DNA from: Gemmatimonadota bacterium
GTDB taxonomy: Bacteria > Gemmatimonadota > Gemmatimonadetes > Gemmatimonadales > GWC2-71-9
Length of the DNA: 64,000 bases
Assembly (NCBI GenBank): GCA_003222035.1
Contig: QHUS01000069.1
Span: forward strand, 50,819 to 114,818
Direction of reading: 5' to 3'
Shown: one piece after another, positions 37,887 to 46,546 of the stretch
Position numbering within the stretch: the first letter of the stretch is position 1
How the letters are laid out: every line of letters begins with the position of its first letter
Program-made: the position numbers and the translations under genes
Notes under the pieces: generated by a model
What the model saw: the letters and a program-made list of their open reading frames with translations, nothing else
What the model was told of the DNA's origin: nothing
Databases searched by the model: none

Positions 37887-39455
37887 TTGAGCCGCCTCAA
37901 AACGCTCACAGCGGAATACCGCGAGCTCAAGGGCCGGCTCGAGCAGGGCGGCGGGCCCGACCGCGTGCGCCGCCAGCACGAGCAAGGGAAGTTGACGGCG
38001 CGCGAGCGAGTCGCCGCCCTCCTCGATCCGGGCGCGCCCTGGTTCGAAGTCGGCTTGCTCGTGGCCTCCGATCAGTACGATGGGCAGGCGCCCGGGGCCG
38101 GCGTGGTCACGGGGCTCGGCCGGATCGCGGGCCGGCCCGTGGTCGTCGTCGCGAACGACGCGACGGTAAAGGCAGGCTCCTGGTGGCCGGAGACGATCAA
38201 GAAGATGCTCCGCGCGCAAGAGATCGCAATGCGACAGCGCACCCCGATCGTCTACCTGGTGGACTCGGCCGGCGTGAACCTGCCGTATCAGGGCGGCGTG
38301 TTCCCAGGGCAGTACGGCGCGGCGCGGATCTTCTATTACAACTCGATCATGCGTCACTATCTCCGTGTGCCGCAGATCGCCGCGGTCATGGGACCCTGTA
38401 TCGCCGGAGGGGCATACCTGCCCGCGTTGTCGGACGTGATCTTCATGGTCGAAGGCACGTCATTCATGGGCCTGGGCGGCCCGAACCTCGTGAAGGGCGC
38501 GACGGGACAAATCGTGGACGCGGAGCTCCTGGGCGGAGCGGGGACGCACACGGCGGTGAGCGCCGTCGCCCATTACCGGGCCAAGGACGACCGCGACTGC
38601 CTCGCGCGCATCCGCGACTATGTCGCTCGGCTGCCGCGGACCGTGCCGCCGCCTTCACCGGGCGGCAAGCCCAAACGGAACCCTAAGGACCTGTATGACC
38701 TGCTCCCGTCGGACCACCGCATGAGCTACGATGTCCGCGCCGTGCTCGACTGCGTGCTCGACGCGGGGAAGCTTGACGAGTTCCAACCCGACCGCGCCCC
38801 GGAGATGATCTGCGGCCACGGCGCCATCGCGGGGCACACCGTGGCGCTCATCGCGAACTCGCGAGGTGTCATCAAGGGCCGCAAAGGCGAAGCGCCGAAA
38901 ATCGGCGGGATCATCTACACCGAGAGTGCCGAGAAGGTGGCGTACTTCATCGAGAACGCCGACCGCGAGCGGATTCCACTCCTCTTCGTGCAGGACGTGT
39001 CGGGGTTCATGGTCGGCACGGAGGCGGAGCACTCGGGGATCATCCGGGCCGGAGCGCGGTTCGTCGAGGCGATGGCGACGGCGACGGTCCCCAAACTCGT
39101 GCTCACGGTTAACCACGCGTCGGGCGCGGGCTATTACGCGATGGCGGGGCAGGGCTTCGATCCGGACTTCATTGTTTCGTGGCCGACCGGCCGCATGGGC
39201 GTGATGGAAGGCGAGTCGGCGATTCAAGCCGTCTTCGGAAGCGACGCGGCAAAGCCCGAGCACAGCTCCGCCGTGGACACGATGCGCGCGGACTACGAGC
39301 ATCAGCTCGACGCCCGGTTCGCCGCCGCCCGCGGTTTTGTGGACGCCATCGTGGTCCCCGAAGACACCCGCGATACGCTCGCATTCCTGCTGGAGTCCAC
39401 CGCTGAGTTCCCTGGCCCTCATATCGGCGCATTCGTGCTCCCCAATCATTCATGA
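37887..39455 (+). CDS. Acyl-CoA carboxylase carboxyltransferase (beta) subunit
   Basis: Carboxyltransferase half of a biotin-dependent acyl-CoA carboxylase, 522 residues, TTG start. The two crotonase-fold halves show VYLVDSAGVNLPYQGGVFPGQYGAARIFYYNS, AVMGPCIAGGAYLPALSD, PLLFVQDVSGFMVGTEAE and VNHASGAGYYAMAGQGFDPD. The first half resembles methylcrotonyl- or geranyl-CoA carboxylases more than propionyl-CoA carboxylase. With AtuA and an enoyl-CoA hydratase downstream, leucine/isovalerate or isoprenoid breakdown is a reasonable guess. No biotin carboxylase subunit is in the window. Confidence 0.92.
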   Translation: MSRLKTLTAEYRELKGRLEQGGGPDRVRRQHEQGKLTARERVAALLDPGAPWFEVGLLVASDQYDGQAPGAGVVTGLGRIAGRPVVVVANDATVKAGSWWPETIKKMLRAQEIAMRQRTPIVYLVDSAGVNLPYQGGVFPGQYGAARIFYYNSIMRHYLRVPQIAAVMGPCIAGGAYLPALSDVIFMVEGTSFMGLGGPNLVKGATGQIVDAELLGGAGTHTAVSAVAHYRAKDDRDCLARIRDYVARLPRTVPPPSPGGKPKRNPKDLYDLLPSDHRMSYDVRAVLDCVLDAGKLDEFQPDRAPEMICGHGAIAGHTVALIANSRGVIKGRKGEAPKIGGIIYTESAEKVAYFIENADRERIPLLFVQDVSGFMVGTEAEHSGIIRAGARFVEAMATATVPKLVLTVNHASGAGYYAMAGQGFDPDFIVSWPTGRMGVMEGESAIQAVFGSDAAKPEHSSAVDTMRADYEHQLDARFAAARGFVDAIVVPEDTRDTLAFLLESTAEFPGPHIGAFVLPNHS

Positions 39456-42343
39456 CTTCGCGCCCTCTTGTATCACTGCTCGTCACCCTCACGGCCGCGT
39501 GCGGCGCCTCCGCTCCGCGGCCGAGCGGCGGTCCGACCCCGGTCCCCGGCCCTGCCGCCGCGCCCGTCTCCCCCCCTCCCCCGGCTCCCGCGTCTGGCGC
39601 CACACCGCCCGACCACAGCGGTGTGCCCGGCCGCGTGCCGATTCTCCCGCCGGCGCGCGCGCTGCTCGTCGGACTGATGCCGCTCCGCAGCGCGGGCGTC
39701 GAAGAGTTTCGGAGCAAGCATCCGACGTATGACGGTCGCGGCGTCTTGATCGGCATCCTCGACACCGGCGTCGACCCCGGCGTAGACGGGTTGATCACGA
39801 CCAGTACGGGAGCGCCCAAGCTGCTCGACGTGCGGGACTTCTCCCGGGAGGGCGCGGTCCAGCTCACTCCGGTGACCCCCACCGGTGACGGCACGGTCAT
39901 GATCGGGGGCCGGCCGTTGTCCGGCGCCGGTCGCGTCGGGCGGCTCACGAGCGCGTCGACCTGGTACGTCGGCAGCCTGAGTGAGCGTTCCTTCGGGAAG
40001 GTGCCCAACGCCGATCTGAACGGCGACGGGAACAACACGGACATCTTCCCCGTGATCGTCGTGAAGGCCACGGACGGGTGGGTGGCGTTTTTCGACTCGA
40101 ACCTCGATGGCTCGTTCGAAGACGAGATGCCGCTGCACGACTACCGCCAGGGCCGAGAGATCATCGCGTTGGGCACGAAACCGATCACCCTGGCGGCGAA
40201 TTTTGGCGAGGTGAACGGCGTCCCGACGCTCGCGCTCGTGTTCGACAATAACGCGCACGGGACACACGTCGCCGGGATCGCCGCTGGGCACAACCTGTTC
40301 AACGTGGCCGGCTTCGAGGGCGTCGCGCCGGGGGCCCAGCTGCTCGGGCTGAAGATCGCGAACGACGCGCGCGGCGGCATCTCGACGAGCGGGAGCATGC
40401 GGAACGCGATGGAGTACGCCGCCCGGTTCGCGGAGCAGCGCAGCCTGCCCCTCGTCCTCAACCTCAGCTGGGGAATCGGCAACGAGCCGGGCCCGCGCGC
40501 CGTGATGGACTCGATGGTCGACGCGTTCCTCACCGCTCATCCGGGCGTCGTCGTGGTAATCAGCGCCGGAAACGACGGCCCGGGCCTTTCCACGGTGGGG
40601 CTGCCCGGATCCGCAGACCTCGCCCTCACGGTCGGGGCGGTGTTGCCCGGCATCTACGTCCCGCTCGTCGAGGATGGGGCACCCCCCGCCCAGACGGACT
40701 TCGTGGAGTCATTCAGCGGACGCGGCGGGCGGTTCGCGAAGCCGGACCTGCTGGCACCAGGCTGGGCCTTCTCGACCGTGCCGGGATTCGACACCGGGAA
40801 CGAGATCAAAGCCGGCACCAGCATGTCGGCCCCGTACATATCCGGGTTGGCAGCGTGCCTCATGTCGGCGCTGATGCAGGAAGGGCGCAGACCCGCCGCC
40901 GTCGAAATCAGTGCCGCACTCCGGGCCGCGGCGGGGGGGCTGCCCGGCGCGAGCGTTCTTGACCAGGGCGCAGGGCTGCCGCAGCTCGAGCGGGCATACC
41001 GCTGGCTCGTCGCCGGACATCAGGGCTCGGGCTACGTCGTCGAGACAGCCACGGGCAGCGGGTCGGCGGCGTTTCGGCGCAGCGGCCTGGCGGGACCGGG
41101 TGACACGCTCGAGACCTTCCGCGTGCGACACGTGACCGGCGTCCGGGTGGCGCAGTTCGCGCTCAAGAGCGACGCGTCGTGGCTATCCGCCCCCCCGAGC
41201 GTGGTCGCCGGATCGCGCGAGACGGAGATCCCCGTGACCTTCGCCCCGCCCGCACTCGCGTCGCCGGGGCTGTACGTGGGAACGGTGACGGCCTGGAATC
41301 CCGGCGACGCCCTGGCCGGTCCGCTCTTCCGGCTCGTCAACATCGTGGCGGTGCCCTACGACCTCGCGGACCGCCCGATGTACGACGAGCGCCGAACCGT
41401 CGGCCCCGGCCAGGTCCGCCGCTACTTTCTCCGCGTGCCGGGGCCGGGTACCACACTCGTGGCCAGTGTCACGCTCCCCGACTCCGTGCAGCAGTCGGCG
41501 AAAGTAATCCTGAGCGAGCCGAACGGGGCTCCGTTTCGCGACCTCGCGCGTGACTCCATCGTGTCGATCGGCGGCCCCCAGCCCGGCACCGCCCGGTTCG
41601 TGGTGCGCGCCGAGGACGCGATGGCGGGCAGCTATGAGCTGGATGTCGTCGCGCCGCCCCGCTCCGCGACGAGCGCCACCGTGCGGGCCCAGCTGGCCTC
41701 GCTCACGCTCGCGGACGGTGAGGCAACGAACTCCGGCGCGGCCAACGCGAGCGGGCGGTTGAGCGCGACGCTGATCGGTGCGCAGCGCGTCACGGAGGTC
41801 GTGGGCCGGTCCGGACGGGGCGGGGGCGTGCCGAAGGGACCAACGCCGGCCGAGAGCCTCACGGTGTCCGTCCCCGACTGGGCCGGTACGGCTATGGTCG
41901 AAGTGGAAATGCCTCGCGAGCAGTGGCGGGAGTTGACCGACTTCGGAGTGACAGGGTTCGATTCCGCCGGGCAGCAGGTCTCGCAGGAGCCGCTCGAGTA
42001 CGCGTTCGGGCGGCAGACGTTCGCCGTGCCCGCTTCGCTGCGGGGCCAACGATTGACGATCGAGCTGTACCCGGGCTTCGCGCGCGAGGCCGGCATGCCG
42101 GGCTGGCGAGCAACCGTGCGCGTGCGCTTCCTCCTGCGCGAGCCCCGGGCGCTCGGCGATGGTGGAGACCTGATGGTGGTTCCGGGTGGGCGCGCCTCGT
42201 TGTCGCTGCCGCGCGTTCGCGATCTCGCGTTGCCCGAGGGGTTCACTCCGCTCGTCGAGGTGCGGGTCCGGCCATCCGGCGGGGCGGGGGCGGGGGGCGG
42301 CGCGATTCCGGACGCCGTCCGCCGCGTGGCGGTCGCCCCGTGA
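39452..42343 (+). CDS. Tripeptidyl-peptidase-II-like subtilase lipoprotein
   Basis: Exported S8 serine protease of 963 residues. A lipobox LTAAC (Cys17) is followed by a Pro-rich linker with a C-tract, then the catalytic triad D104 ([10 protein letters not shown]), H269 ([10 protein letters not shown]) and S457 ([11 protein letters not shown]). The unusually long stretch of 165 residues between Asp and His, starting [10 protein letters not shown], is a mark of tripeptidyl peptidase II. The C-terminal 450 residues contain beta-rich jelly-roll-like regions. The ATG overlaps the carboxylase stop. Presumably degrades peptides at the cell surface; why it sits in an acyl-CoA cluster is unclear. Confidence 0.9.
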   Translation: MTSRPLVSLLVTLTAACGASAPRPSGGPTPVPGPAAAPVSPPPPAPASGATPPDHSGVPGRVPILPPARALLVGLMPLRSAGVEEFRSKHPTYDGRGVLIGILDTGVDPGVDGLITTSTGAPKLLDVRDFSREGAVQLTPVTPTGDGTVMIGGRPLSGAGRVGRLTSASTWYVGSLSERSFGKVPNADLNGDGNNTDIFPVIVVKATDGWVAFFDSNLDGSFEDEMPLHDYRQGREIIALGTKPITLAANFGEVNGVPTLALVFDNNAHGTHVAGIAAGHNLFNVAGFEGVAPGAQLLGLKIANDARGGISTSGSMRNAMEYAARFAEQRSLPLVLNLSWGIGNEPGPRAVMDSMVDAFLTAHPGVVVVISAGNDGPGLSTVGLPGSADLALTVGAVLPGIYVPLVEDGAPPAQTDFVESFSGRGGRFAKPDLLAPGWAFSTVPGFDTGNEIKAGTSMSAPYISGLAACLMSALMQEGRRPAAVEISAALRAAAGGLPGASVLDQGAGLPQLERAYRWLVAGHQGSGYVVETATGSGSAAFRRSGLAGPGDTLETFRVRHVTGVRVAQFALKSDASWLSAPPSVVAGSRETEIPVTFAPPALASPGLYVGTVTAWNPGDALAGPLFRLVNIVAVPYDLADRPMYDERRTVGPGQVRRYFLRVPGPGTTLVASVTLPDSVQQSAKVILSEPNGAPFRDLARDSIVSIGGPQPGTARFVVRAEDAMAGSYELDVVAPPRSATSATVRAQLASLTLADGEATNSGAANASGRLSATLIGAQRVTEVVGRSGRGGGVPKGPTPAESLTVSVPDWAGTAMVEVEMPREQWRELTDFGVTGFDSAGQQVSQEPLEYAFGRQTFAVPASLRGQRLTIELYPGFAREAGMPGWRATVRVRFLLREPRALGDGGDLMVVPGGRASLSLPRVRDLALPEGFTPLVEVRVRPSGGAGAGGGAIPDAVRRVAVAP

Positions 42344-43722
42344 CCACCTCTCCCAAGCGGCTCCGCATCGCCGCGGGGCAGGGGTTCTGGGGAGACTGGC
42401 TCGAAGCGCCGTACCGACAGGTGACCGGTGGACCCGTAGACTTCCTCATGATGGACTACCTCGCCGAAGTCACGATGTCCATCCTCCAGAAGCAAAAGTC
42501 GCGCGATCCGTCGCTCGGGTACGCGAAAGACTTCGTCCCGCTTATGGAGCGCATTCTCCCCATTCTCGCGGAGCGGCGGATCCGGGTCACGTGCAACGCC
42601 GGCGGCGTGAACCCACACGGCTGCGCGCAGGCGGTCGCCGCAGTCGCCCGGGGACAGGGTCAGCGTGGTAAGCTGCGGATCGGCGTGGTGACGGGCGACG
42701 ATCTGCTGGGGCGGCTGGACGGCCTGCTCACCGGCGGGCACGAGCTCAAGAACCTCGACACCGGCCGCCCCCTCTCCGACGTGCGCGACCGGGTGCTCGC
42801 GGCAAACGCATACCTCGGCGCGGGGCCCGTGGTACAGGCCCTGCGCGGCGGCGCGGACATCGTCATCACCGGCCGCGTCACCGACACCGGCCTCACGCTC
42901 GGTCCGCTGATGCATGCGTTCGGGTGGCGATCCGACGCATGGGATCTGCTCGCGGCGGGGACCGTCGCGGGACATATCATCGAATGCGGCGCGCAATCGA
43001 GCGGCGGCAACTGTCTGGTCGACTGGGAGCGAATCCCCGACCTCGCGAACGTCGGTTACCCGATCGTGGACGCGGAGCCCGACGGCACGTTCTCCATTAC
43101 GAAGCATCCCGATACGGGCGGGCGGATCAGCGTCGCGGGCGTCACCGAGCAGCTCGTGTACGAGATGGGAAATCCCGCCGAGTATATCACCCCTGATTGC
43201 GTCGCCGACTTCACGTCCATTCACCTGGCGCAGGCGGGGAAGGACAGGGTTCGGGTATCGGGTGTCCGCGGCAGGCCCGCGACCGATCAGCTCAAGGTGT
43301 CGATTGCGTACTTCTACGGGTACAAGGCCGTGGGGACTCTGATGTACGCCTGGCCCGACGCGTACAAGAAGGCCCAGGCGGCCGACGGCGTGCTGCGCCA
43401 GCGCCTGGCCGATTTGGGACTCGAGTTCGAGGCTCTGCTGACCGAGTTCGTGGGCGCCGATGCCACCCACGGGCCCCTGGGGCGCGCCGCGGCGCCCCTC
43501 GACGACCTGCCGGAGATCCAGTTGCGGGTCGGCGTCCGCTCGACCGACCGGGCGGCGGTCGAGCGGTTCACACGCGAGATTGCCCCGCTGATCCTGAACG
43601 GCCCGCCCAGCGTGACCGGGTTCGCCGGCGGCCGGCCGAAACCCGAGGAGATCGTGGCCTATTGGCCCGCGCTCCTCGACAAGCACATGGTGGAGCCGTG
43701 CGTCGAGTTCGTGGACGTGTGA
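42340..43722 (+). CDS. AtuA family protein (DUF1446)
   Basis: A 460-residue protein of the family named after acyclic terpene utilisation gene [77 protein letters not shown] and [12 protein letters not shown] are family signatures. It is needed for citronellol/geraniol degradation in Pseudomonas, but its biochemical role is unknown. The ferredoxin-like C-terminal domain that is often fused to it is encoded separately by the next gene. GTG start overlapping the subtilase gene (GTGA). Confidence 0.88.
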   Translation: MTTSPKRLRIAAGQGFWGDWLEAPYRQVTGGPVDFLMMDYLAEVTMSILQKQKSRDPSLGYAKDFVPLMERILPILAERRIRVTCNAGGVNPHGCAQAVAAVARGQGQRGKLRIGVVTGDDLLGRLDGLLTGGHELKNLDTGRPLSDVRDRVLAANAYLGAGPVVQALRGGADIVITGRVTDTGLTLGPLMHAFGWRSDAWDLLAAGTVAGHIIECGAQSSGGNCLVDWERIPDLANVGYPIVDAEPDGTFSITKHPDTGGRISVAGVTEQLVYEMGNPAEYITPDCVADFTSIHLAQAGKDRVRVSGVRGRPATDQLKVSIAYFYGYKAVGTLMYAWPDAYKKAQAADGVLRQRLADLGLEFEALLTEFVGADATHGPLGRAAAPLDDLPEIQLRVGVRSTDRAAVERFTREIAPLILNGPPSVTGFAGGRPKPEEIVAYWPALLDKHMVEPCVEFVDV

Positions 43723-44081
43723 AGCGCGGTCGGACGGTCGGACGGTCGGACCGAAACCCGAAACGCCGGGTGCAGTTGCTCGCGCTGGCGCACGCGAGGT
43801 CCGGGGACAAGGGCGACACGGCCAACGTGGGGTTGATCGCCTTGAAGCCCGAGTACTACCCGATCCTGGTGAAGCAGGTGACCGCGGCCCGCGTGGCGCG
43901 GCACTTCAAGGGCATGATTACGGGACGGGTGGAGCGGTACGAGCTCCCGAACCTGCACGCCCTGAACTTCCTGCTGCACGGCGCGCTGGACGGCGGCGGC
44001 ACGATCTCACTCAAGACCGACGCGCAGGGAAAGGTGTTCTCCACCGCGCTGCTGCGTCTCGAGGTGGATCCCTCCCGATGA
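43719..44081 (+). CDS. AtuA C-terminal-domain protein, separate gene
   Basis: A 120-residue protein matching the C-terminal domain of fused AtuA proteins: [70 protein letters not shown]. Its first 15 residues (after the GTG) are encoded by an octamer repeat and are basic, [15 protein letters not shown]. The overlap of 4 bases with atuA suggests the two proteins are made together. A split at a repeat may be the trace of an insertion that divided a fused gene. Confidence 0.85.
   Translation: MKRGRTVGRSDRNPKRRVQLLALAHARSGDKGDTANVGLIALKPEYYPILVKQVTAARVARHFKGMITGRVERYELPNLHALNFLLHGALDGGGTISLKTDAQGKVFSTALLRLEVDPSR
43728..43752. repeat. Octamer tandem repeat GGTCGGAC, three copies, at an AtuA gene junction
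   Basis: Three exact consecutive copies of GGTCGGAC followed by a C lie just after the start codon of the AtuA C-terminal gene; CGAAACCCGAAACGCC follows directly and resembles units at 4800-4834. The reverse complement of the octamer is the unit inside meaB. Confidence 0.85.
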
Positions 44082-44836
44082 GCGACCGGGTGCTGACCGC
44101 GCTCGAGGGCGGGATTCTCACGGCGACCCTCAACCGGCCCGACAAGAAGAACGCGATCGACATGGCGATGATCGACGGCCTTCTCGCCGTGCTCGAGCGC
44201 GCCGATCTCGACGCAGCCGTCCGAGTGGTGGCGGTCCGCGGCGCCGGGGGAGACTTCTGCGCGGGCATGGATCTGAACGAGCTGCTCGCGTCCGCCGACC
44301 AGACCGTGGAGCAGAACCGCCACGCGGCCCTGCATTTCGCCGAGATCTTCGTGCGGATGCGGCGGCTACCCAAGCCGATCGTGGCCCTGGTCGAGGGACG
44401 GGCGCTCGCGGGCGGGTGCGGCCTGGCCACCGCGTGTGACCTGGTGCTCGCGGCGGAGTCCGCCAGGTTCGGGTATCCCGAAGTCCAGCGGGGCTTCGTC
44501 CCCGCCATCGTGATGGTCCTGCTCAAACGTTGCGTCGGAGAAAAGGTCGCGTTCGATCTCGCGGCCACCGGGCGGCTGCTCAGCGCCGCCCAAGCGGCCG
44601 GCGCCGGGCTCGTCTCGCGCGTGTACGAAGACGCGGACTTCGAAGACCAGTCGAACGAGGTGCTGCGCGCCCTGGCCACCGCGAGCGCCTCGGCATTAGC
44701 ATTCACGAAGCAGCAGTTCTACCAGCTCGACGGCCTCCCGTTCGGAGAGGGGATTCGTCTCGGAGCGGACGTCAATGCCGTGAGTCGCACCACGCCGGAC
44801 TTTCGCGCCGCGCTGCAGGCGTTCCTCCAGAAATGA
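44078..44836 (+). CDS. Enoyl-CoA hydratase/isomerase family protein
   Basis: Crotonase-fold protein of 252 residues. Oxyanion-hole segments are GGDFCAGMDLNEL and EGRALAGGCGLATACDLVLAAESARFGYPEVQRGFVPAIVMVLLKR. The second, with a glutamate preceding the VP-type turn, resembles methylglutaconyl-CoA hydratases of leucine or isoprenoid breakdown, but the substrate cannot be fixed. Overlaps both neighbours by 4 bases, part of the carboxylase-AtuA module. Confidence 0.9.
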   Translation: MSDRVLTALEGGILTATLNRPDKKNAIDMAMIDGLLAVLERADLDAAVRVVAVRGAGGDFCAGMDLNELLASADQTVEQNRHAALHFAEIFVRMRRLPKPIVALVEGRALAGGCGLATACDLVLAAESARFGYPEVQRGFVPAIVMVLLKRCVGEKVAFDLAATGRLLSAAQAAGAGLVSRVYEDADFEDQSNEVLRALATASASALAFTKQQFYQLDGLPFGEGIRLGADVNAVSRTTPDFRAALQAFLQK

Positions 44837-44994
44837 CGCGCGTCTTCTGGCTCAAGGCGGGAACCGGCGCCACAGGCCTCGTCGTCGGGCTCGCGGGAAT
44901 GGCCACGGCACGACGCTGGCTCGTATGGATCGCCGTGATCCTGATGGGGGTGGCGTTCGTGTCGCGCCTCGCAGAGCGACGGAACGTGCCGTGA
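44833..44994 (+). CDS. Small two-helix membrane protein
   Basis: A 53-residue protein beginning MTRVFWLKAGTGATGLV and containing two hydrophobic segments (about 8-25 and 28-45) split by the basic turn ATARRW, ending RLAERRNVP. It shares ATGA/GTGA overlaps with both neighbours, which argues that it is real. No family recognised. It could anchor or partner the radical-SAM protein that follows. Confidence 0.6.
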   Translation: MTRVFWLKAGTGATGLVVGLAGMATARRWLVWIAVILMGVAFVSRLAERRNVP

Positions 44995-46415
44995 CCTCCC
45001 TTCACCGCTCGCTCCGCGACCATGGCGCCGTGCTGCTCGTTTCGTGCTACGAGTTGGGCCATCAACCGCTCGGGCTCGCATGGCCACGCGCCTTTCTCGA
45101 GCGCGCCGGGTTCGCACCGGACACGATCGATCTCGCCGTGGAACCGCTTGACGAAGCCAAAGTGCGGCGAGCTCGACTCGTCGCGATTGCGGTCCCCATG
45201 CACACGGCGTTGCGGCTCGGTGTGCGCGCCGCCAAGCGGATCCGGCGGAGCAACCCGGATTGCCGAATCGTGTTTCACGGACTGTATGCGACGCTCAACG
45301 CGGAGCACCTGCTGAGGCGTCACGCGGACCACATCCTGGGAGGCGAGGCGGAGGAGACGCTCGTGACCCTGGCGCGGCAGATCGACGCCGGGGAAGCGCC
45401 GGAACCCGATCCGGCCCCCTGCGTCGAGCGGCTGGCTTTTCCTCTGCCGCGCCGCGACGGGCTGCCCGCGTTGACTCGGTACGCGCACCTGCTGCACGCC
45501 GGGCGCCGCCTTCCCGCGGGATACGTCGAGGCGAGCCGCGGATGTCTGCACACGTGTCTCCATTGTCCTATCCCACCGGTGTACGGCGGGCGCTTCTTCG
45601 CAGTACCGCGTGAAGTGGTGCTCGAGGATGTGCGCCGCCTCGTCGCCGCGGGGGCCGAGCACATCACTTTCGGCGATCCCGACTTTCTGAACGGTCCCGG
45701 TCACGCGCTCAAGCTCGTGCGGTCGCTGCACGGGGAATACCCAGTGCTGACCTACGACTTCACGGCCAAGATCGAGCACATCGTCCGCCACCGCGGCGTG
45801 TTTCCTGAGTTTGCAGCGACCGGGTGCCTCTTCGTCGTCTCCGCGGTGGAATCGCTCTCCGACGTCGTGCTCGCGAACCTCGAGAAGGGGCACACGCGGG
45901 CCGATGTGCAAGTTGCGCTGGACGTGCTGCGCCGGGCTGGGATCGCGCTCCGCCCCTCGTTCGTCCCGTTCACTCCGTGGGCCACGAGCGAGGACTACCT
46001 CGCCCTGCTCGAGTGGATAGTACGCGAGGACCTGGTCGATCTGGTCGATCCCATCCAGCTCACGATCCGCCTGCTCGTTCCGCCAGGCTCGCTGCTCCTC
46101 TCCCGCGGGATCCGGCCGTATCTCGGGCGTCTGGACCCGGCGGCGTTCACCTATCGCTGGACACATCCCGATCCGCGTATGGACGCGCTGCAGCGTGAGG
46201 TGACCGCGCTCGCCGAAGCGGCTGCGCGTGCCGCCGAGGATCCCGCCGTCACCTTCGGGCGAATCCGAGCGCTCGCCTATGCCCGCGTTGGGACCGCTGC
46301 GGCTCCAGGCGGGTTTCGGGAACCGCCTCCGGAGCGTCCGATCCCCGCGCGGCTCACCGAGCCGTGGTTTTGCTGAGCGGAGCCGACCGAGAGCCAGTTC
46401 GGCTCTGTCGAGTAG
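44991..46415 (+). CDS. B12-binding radical SAM selenoprotein with C-terminal CUAEP motif
   Basis: Start GTG 44991 overlaps the previous stop. Residues about 10-135 resemble a degenerate B12-binding fold; the radical-SAM core has C185, C189 and C192 in GCLHTCLHC. The frame meets TGA at 46374 directly after a Cys codon and continues as Cys-Sec-Ala-Glu-Pro-TESQFGSVE to a TAG at 46413. From memory, a radical-SAM family is known whose proteins end in CUAEP or CCAEP; this TGA sits exactly at that U. A hairpin starting 7 bases after the TGA fits a bacterial SECIS. With Sec at position 462 the product has 474 residues; termination at TGA would give 461. The substrate is unknown; no selA, selB, selC or selD is in the window. 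Confidence 0.85.
46384..46410 (+). promoter_or_regulatory. SECIS-like hairpin for selenocysteine insertion
   Basis: A lower stem CGAC/GTCG (46384-46387 with 46107-type partner at 46407-46410), a two-base 5' bulge (46388-46389), an upper stem AGAGCC/GGCTCT (46390-46395 with 46401-46406) and the loop AGTTC. All ten pairs are Watson-Crick. The upper stem begins 13 bases after the TGA, close to the spacing of the E. coli fdhF element, and the loop holds GU as there. It is inside the extended reading frame, as bacterial SECIS elements are. Confidence 0.75.
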
Positions 46416-46426
46416 GAGGCAGCGGG

Positions 46427-46495
46427 ATGGCATTAGATGCTTGCTGCCCGACTGAAGGGGTCGGTGTGGCTTTCCGCAACGAGCCCTCGCGGTAA
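46427..46495 (+). CDS. Putative 22-residue peptide after the selenoprotein gene
   Basis: ATG 46427 follows a perfect AGGAGG (46414-46419) with a 7-base spacer, the best ribosome site in this stretch. The frame starts MALDACCPTEG and ends FRNEPSR before TAA, with two adjacent cysteines. Immediately following a radical-SAM gene it could be a substrate peptide or a regulatory leader, but short frames arise by chance and I know no homologue. The CCPTEG stretch faintly echoes the CUAEPTES tail of the enzyme. Confidence 0.4.
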   Translation: MALDACCPTEGVGVAFRNEPSR

Positions 46496-46501
46496 CGTCC
46501 G

Positions 46502-46519
46502 CTGTCAGCTTCCTGACAG
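46502..46519. other. Inverted repeat CTGTCAG-N4-CTGACAG upstream of the efflux operon
   Basis: A perfect 7-base inverted repeat with a CTTC loop. No T-run follows, so it is a poor intrinsic terminator. A TAGCTT (-10-like) lies at 46530-46535, 11 bases before the efflux ATG, so the palindrome sits near the -35 position and could be an operator. The -35 itself is not convincing. Confidence 0.45.
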
Positions 46520-46546
46520 GTTGTCCGAATAGCTTTCGCCGAGCCC

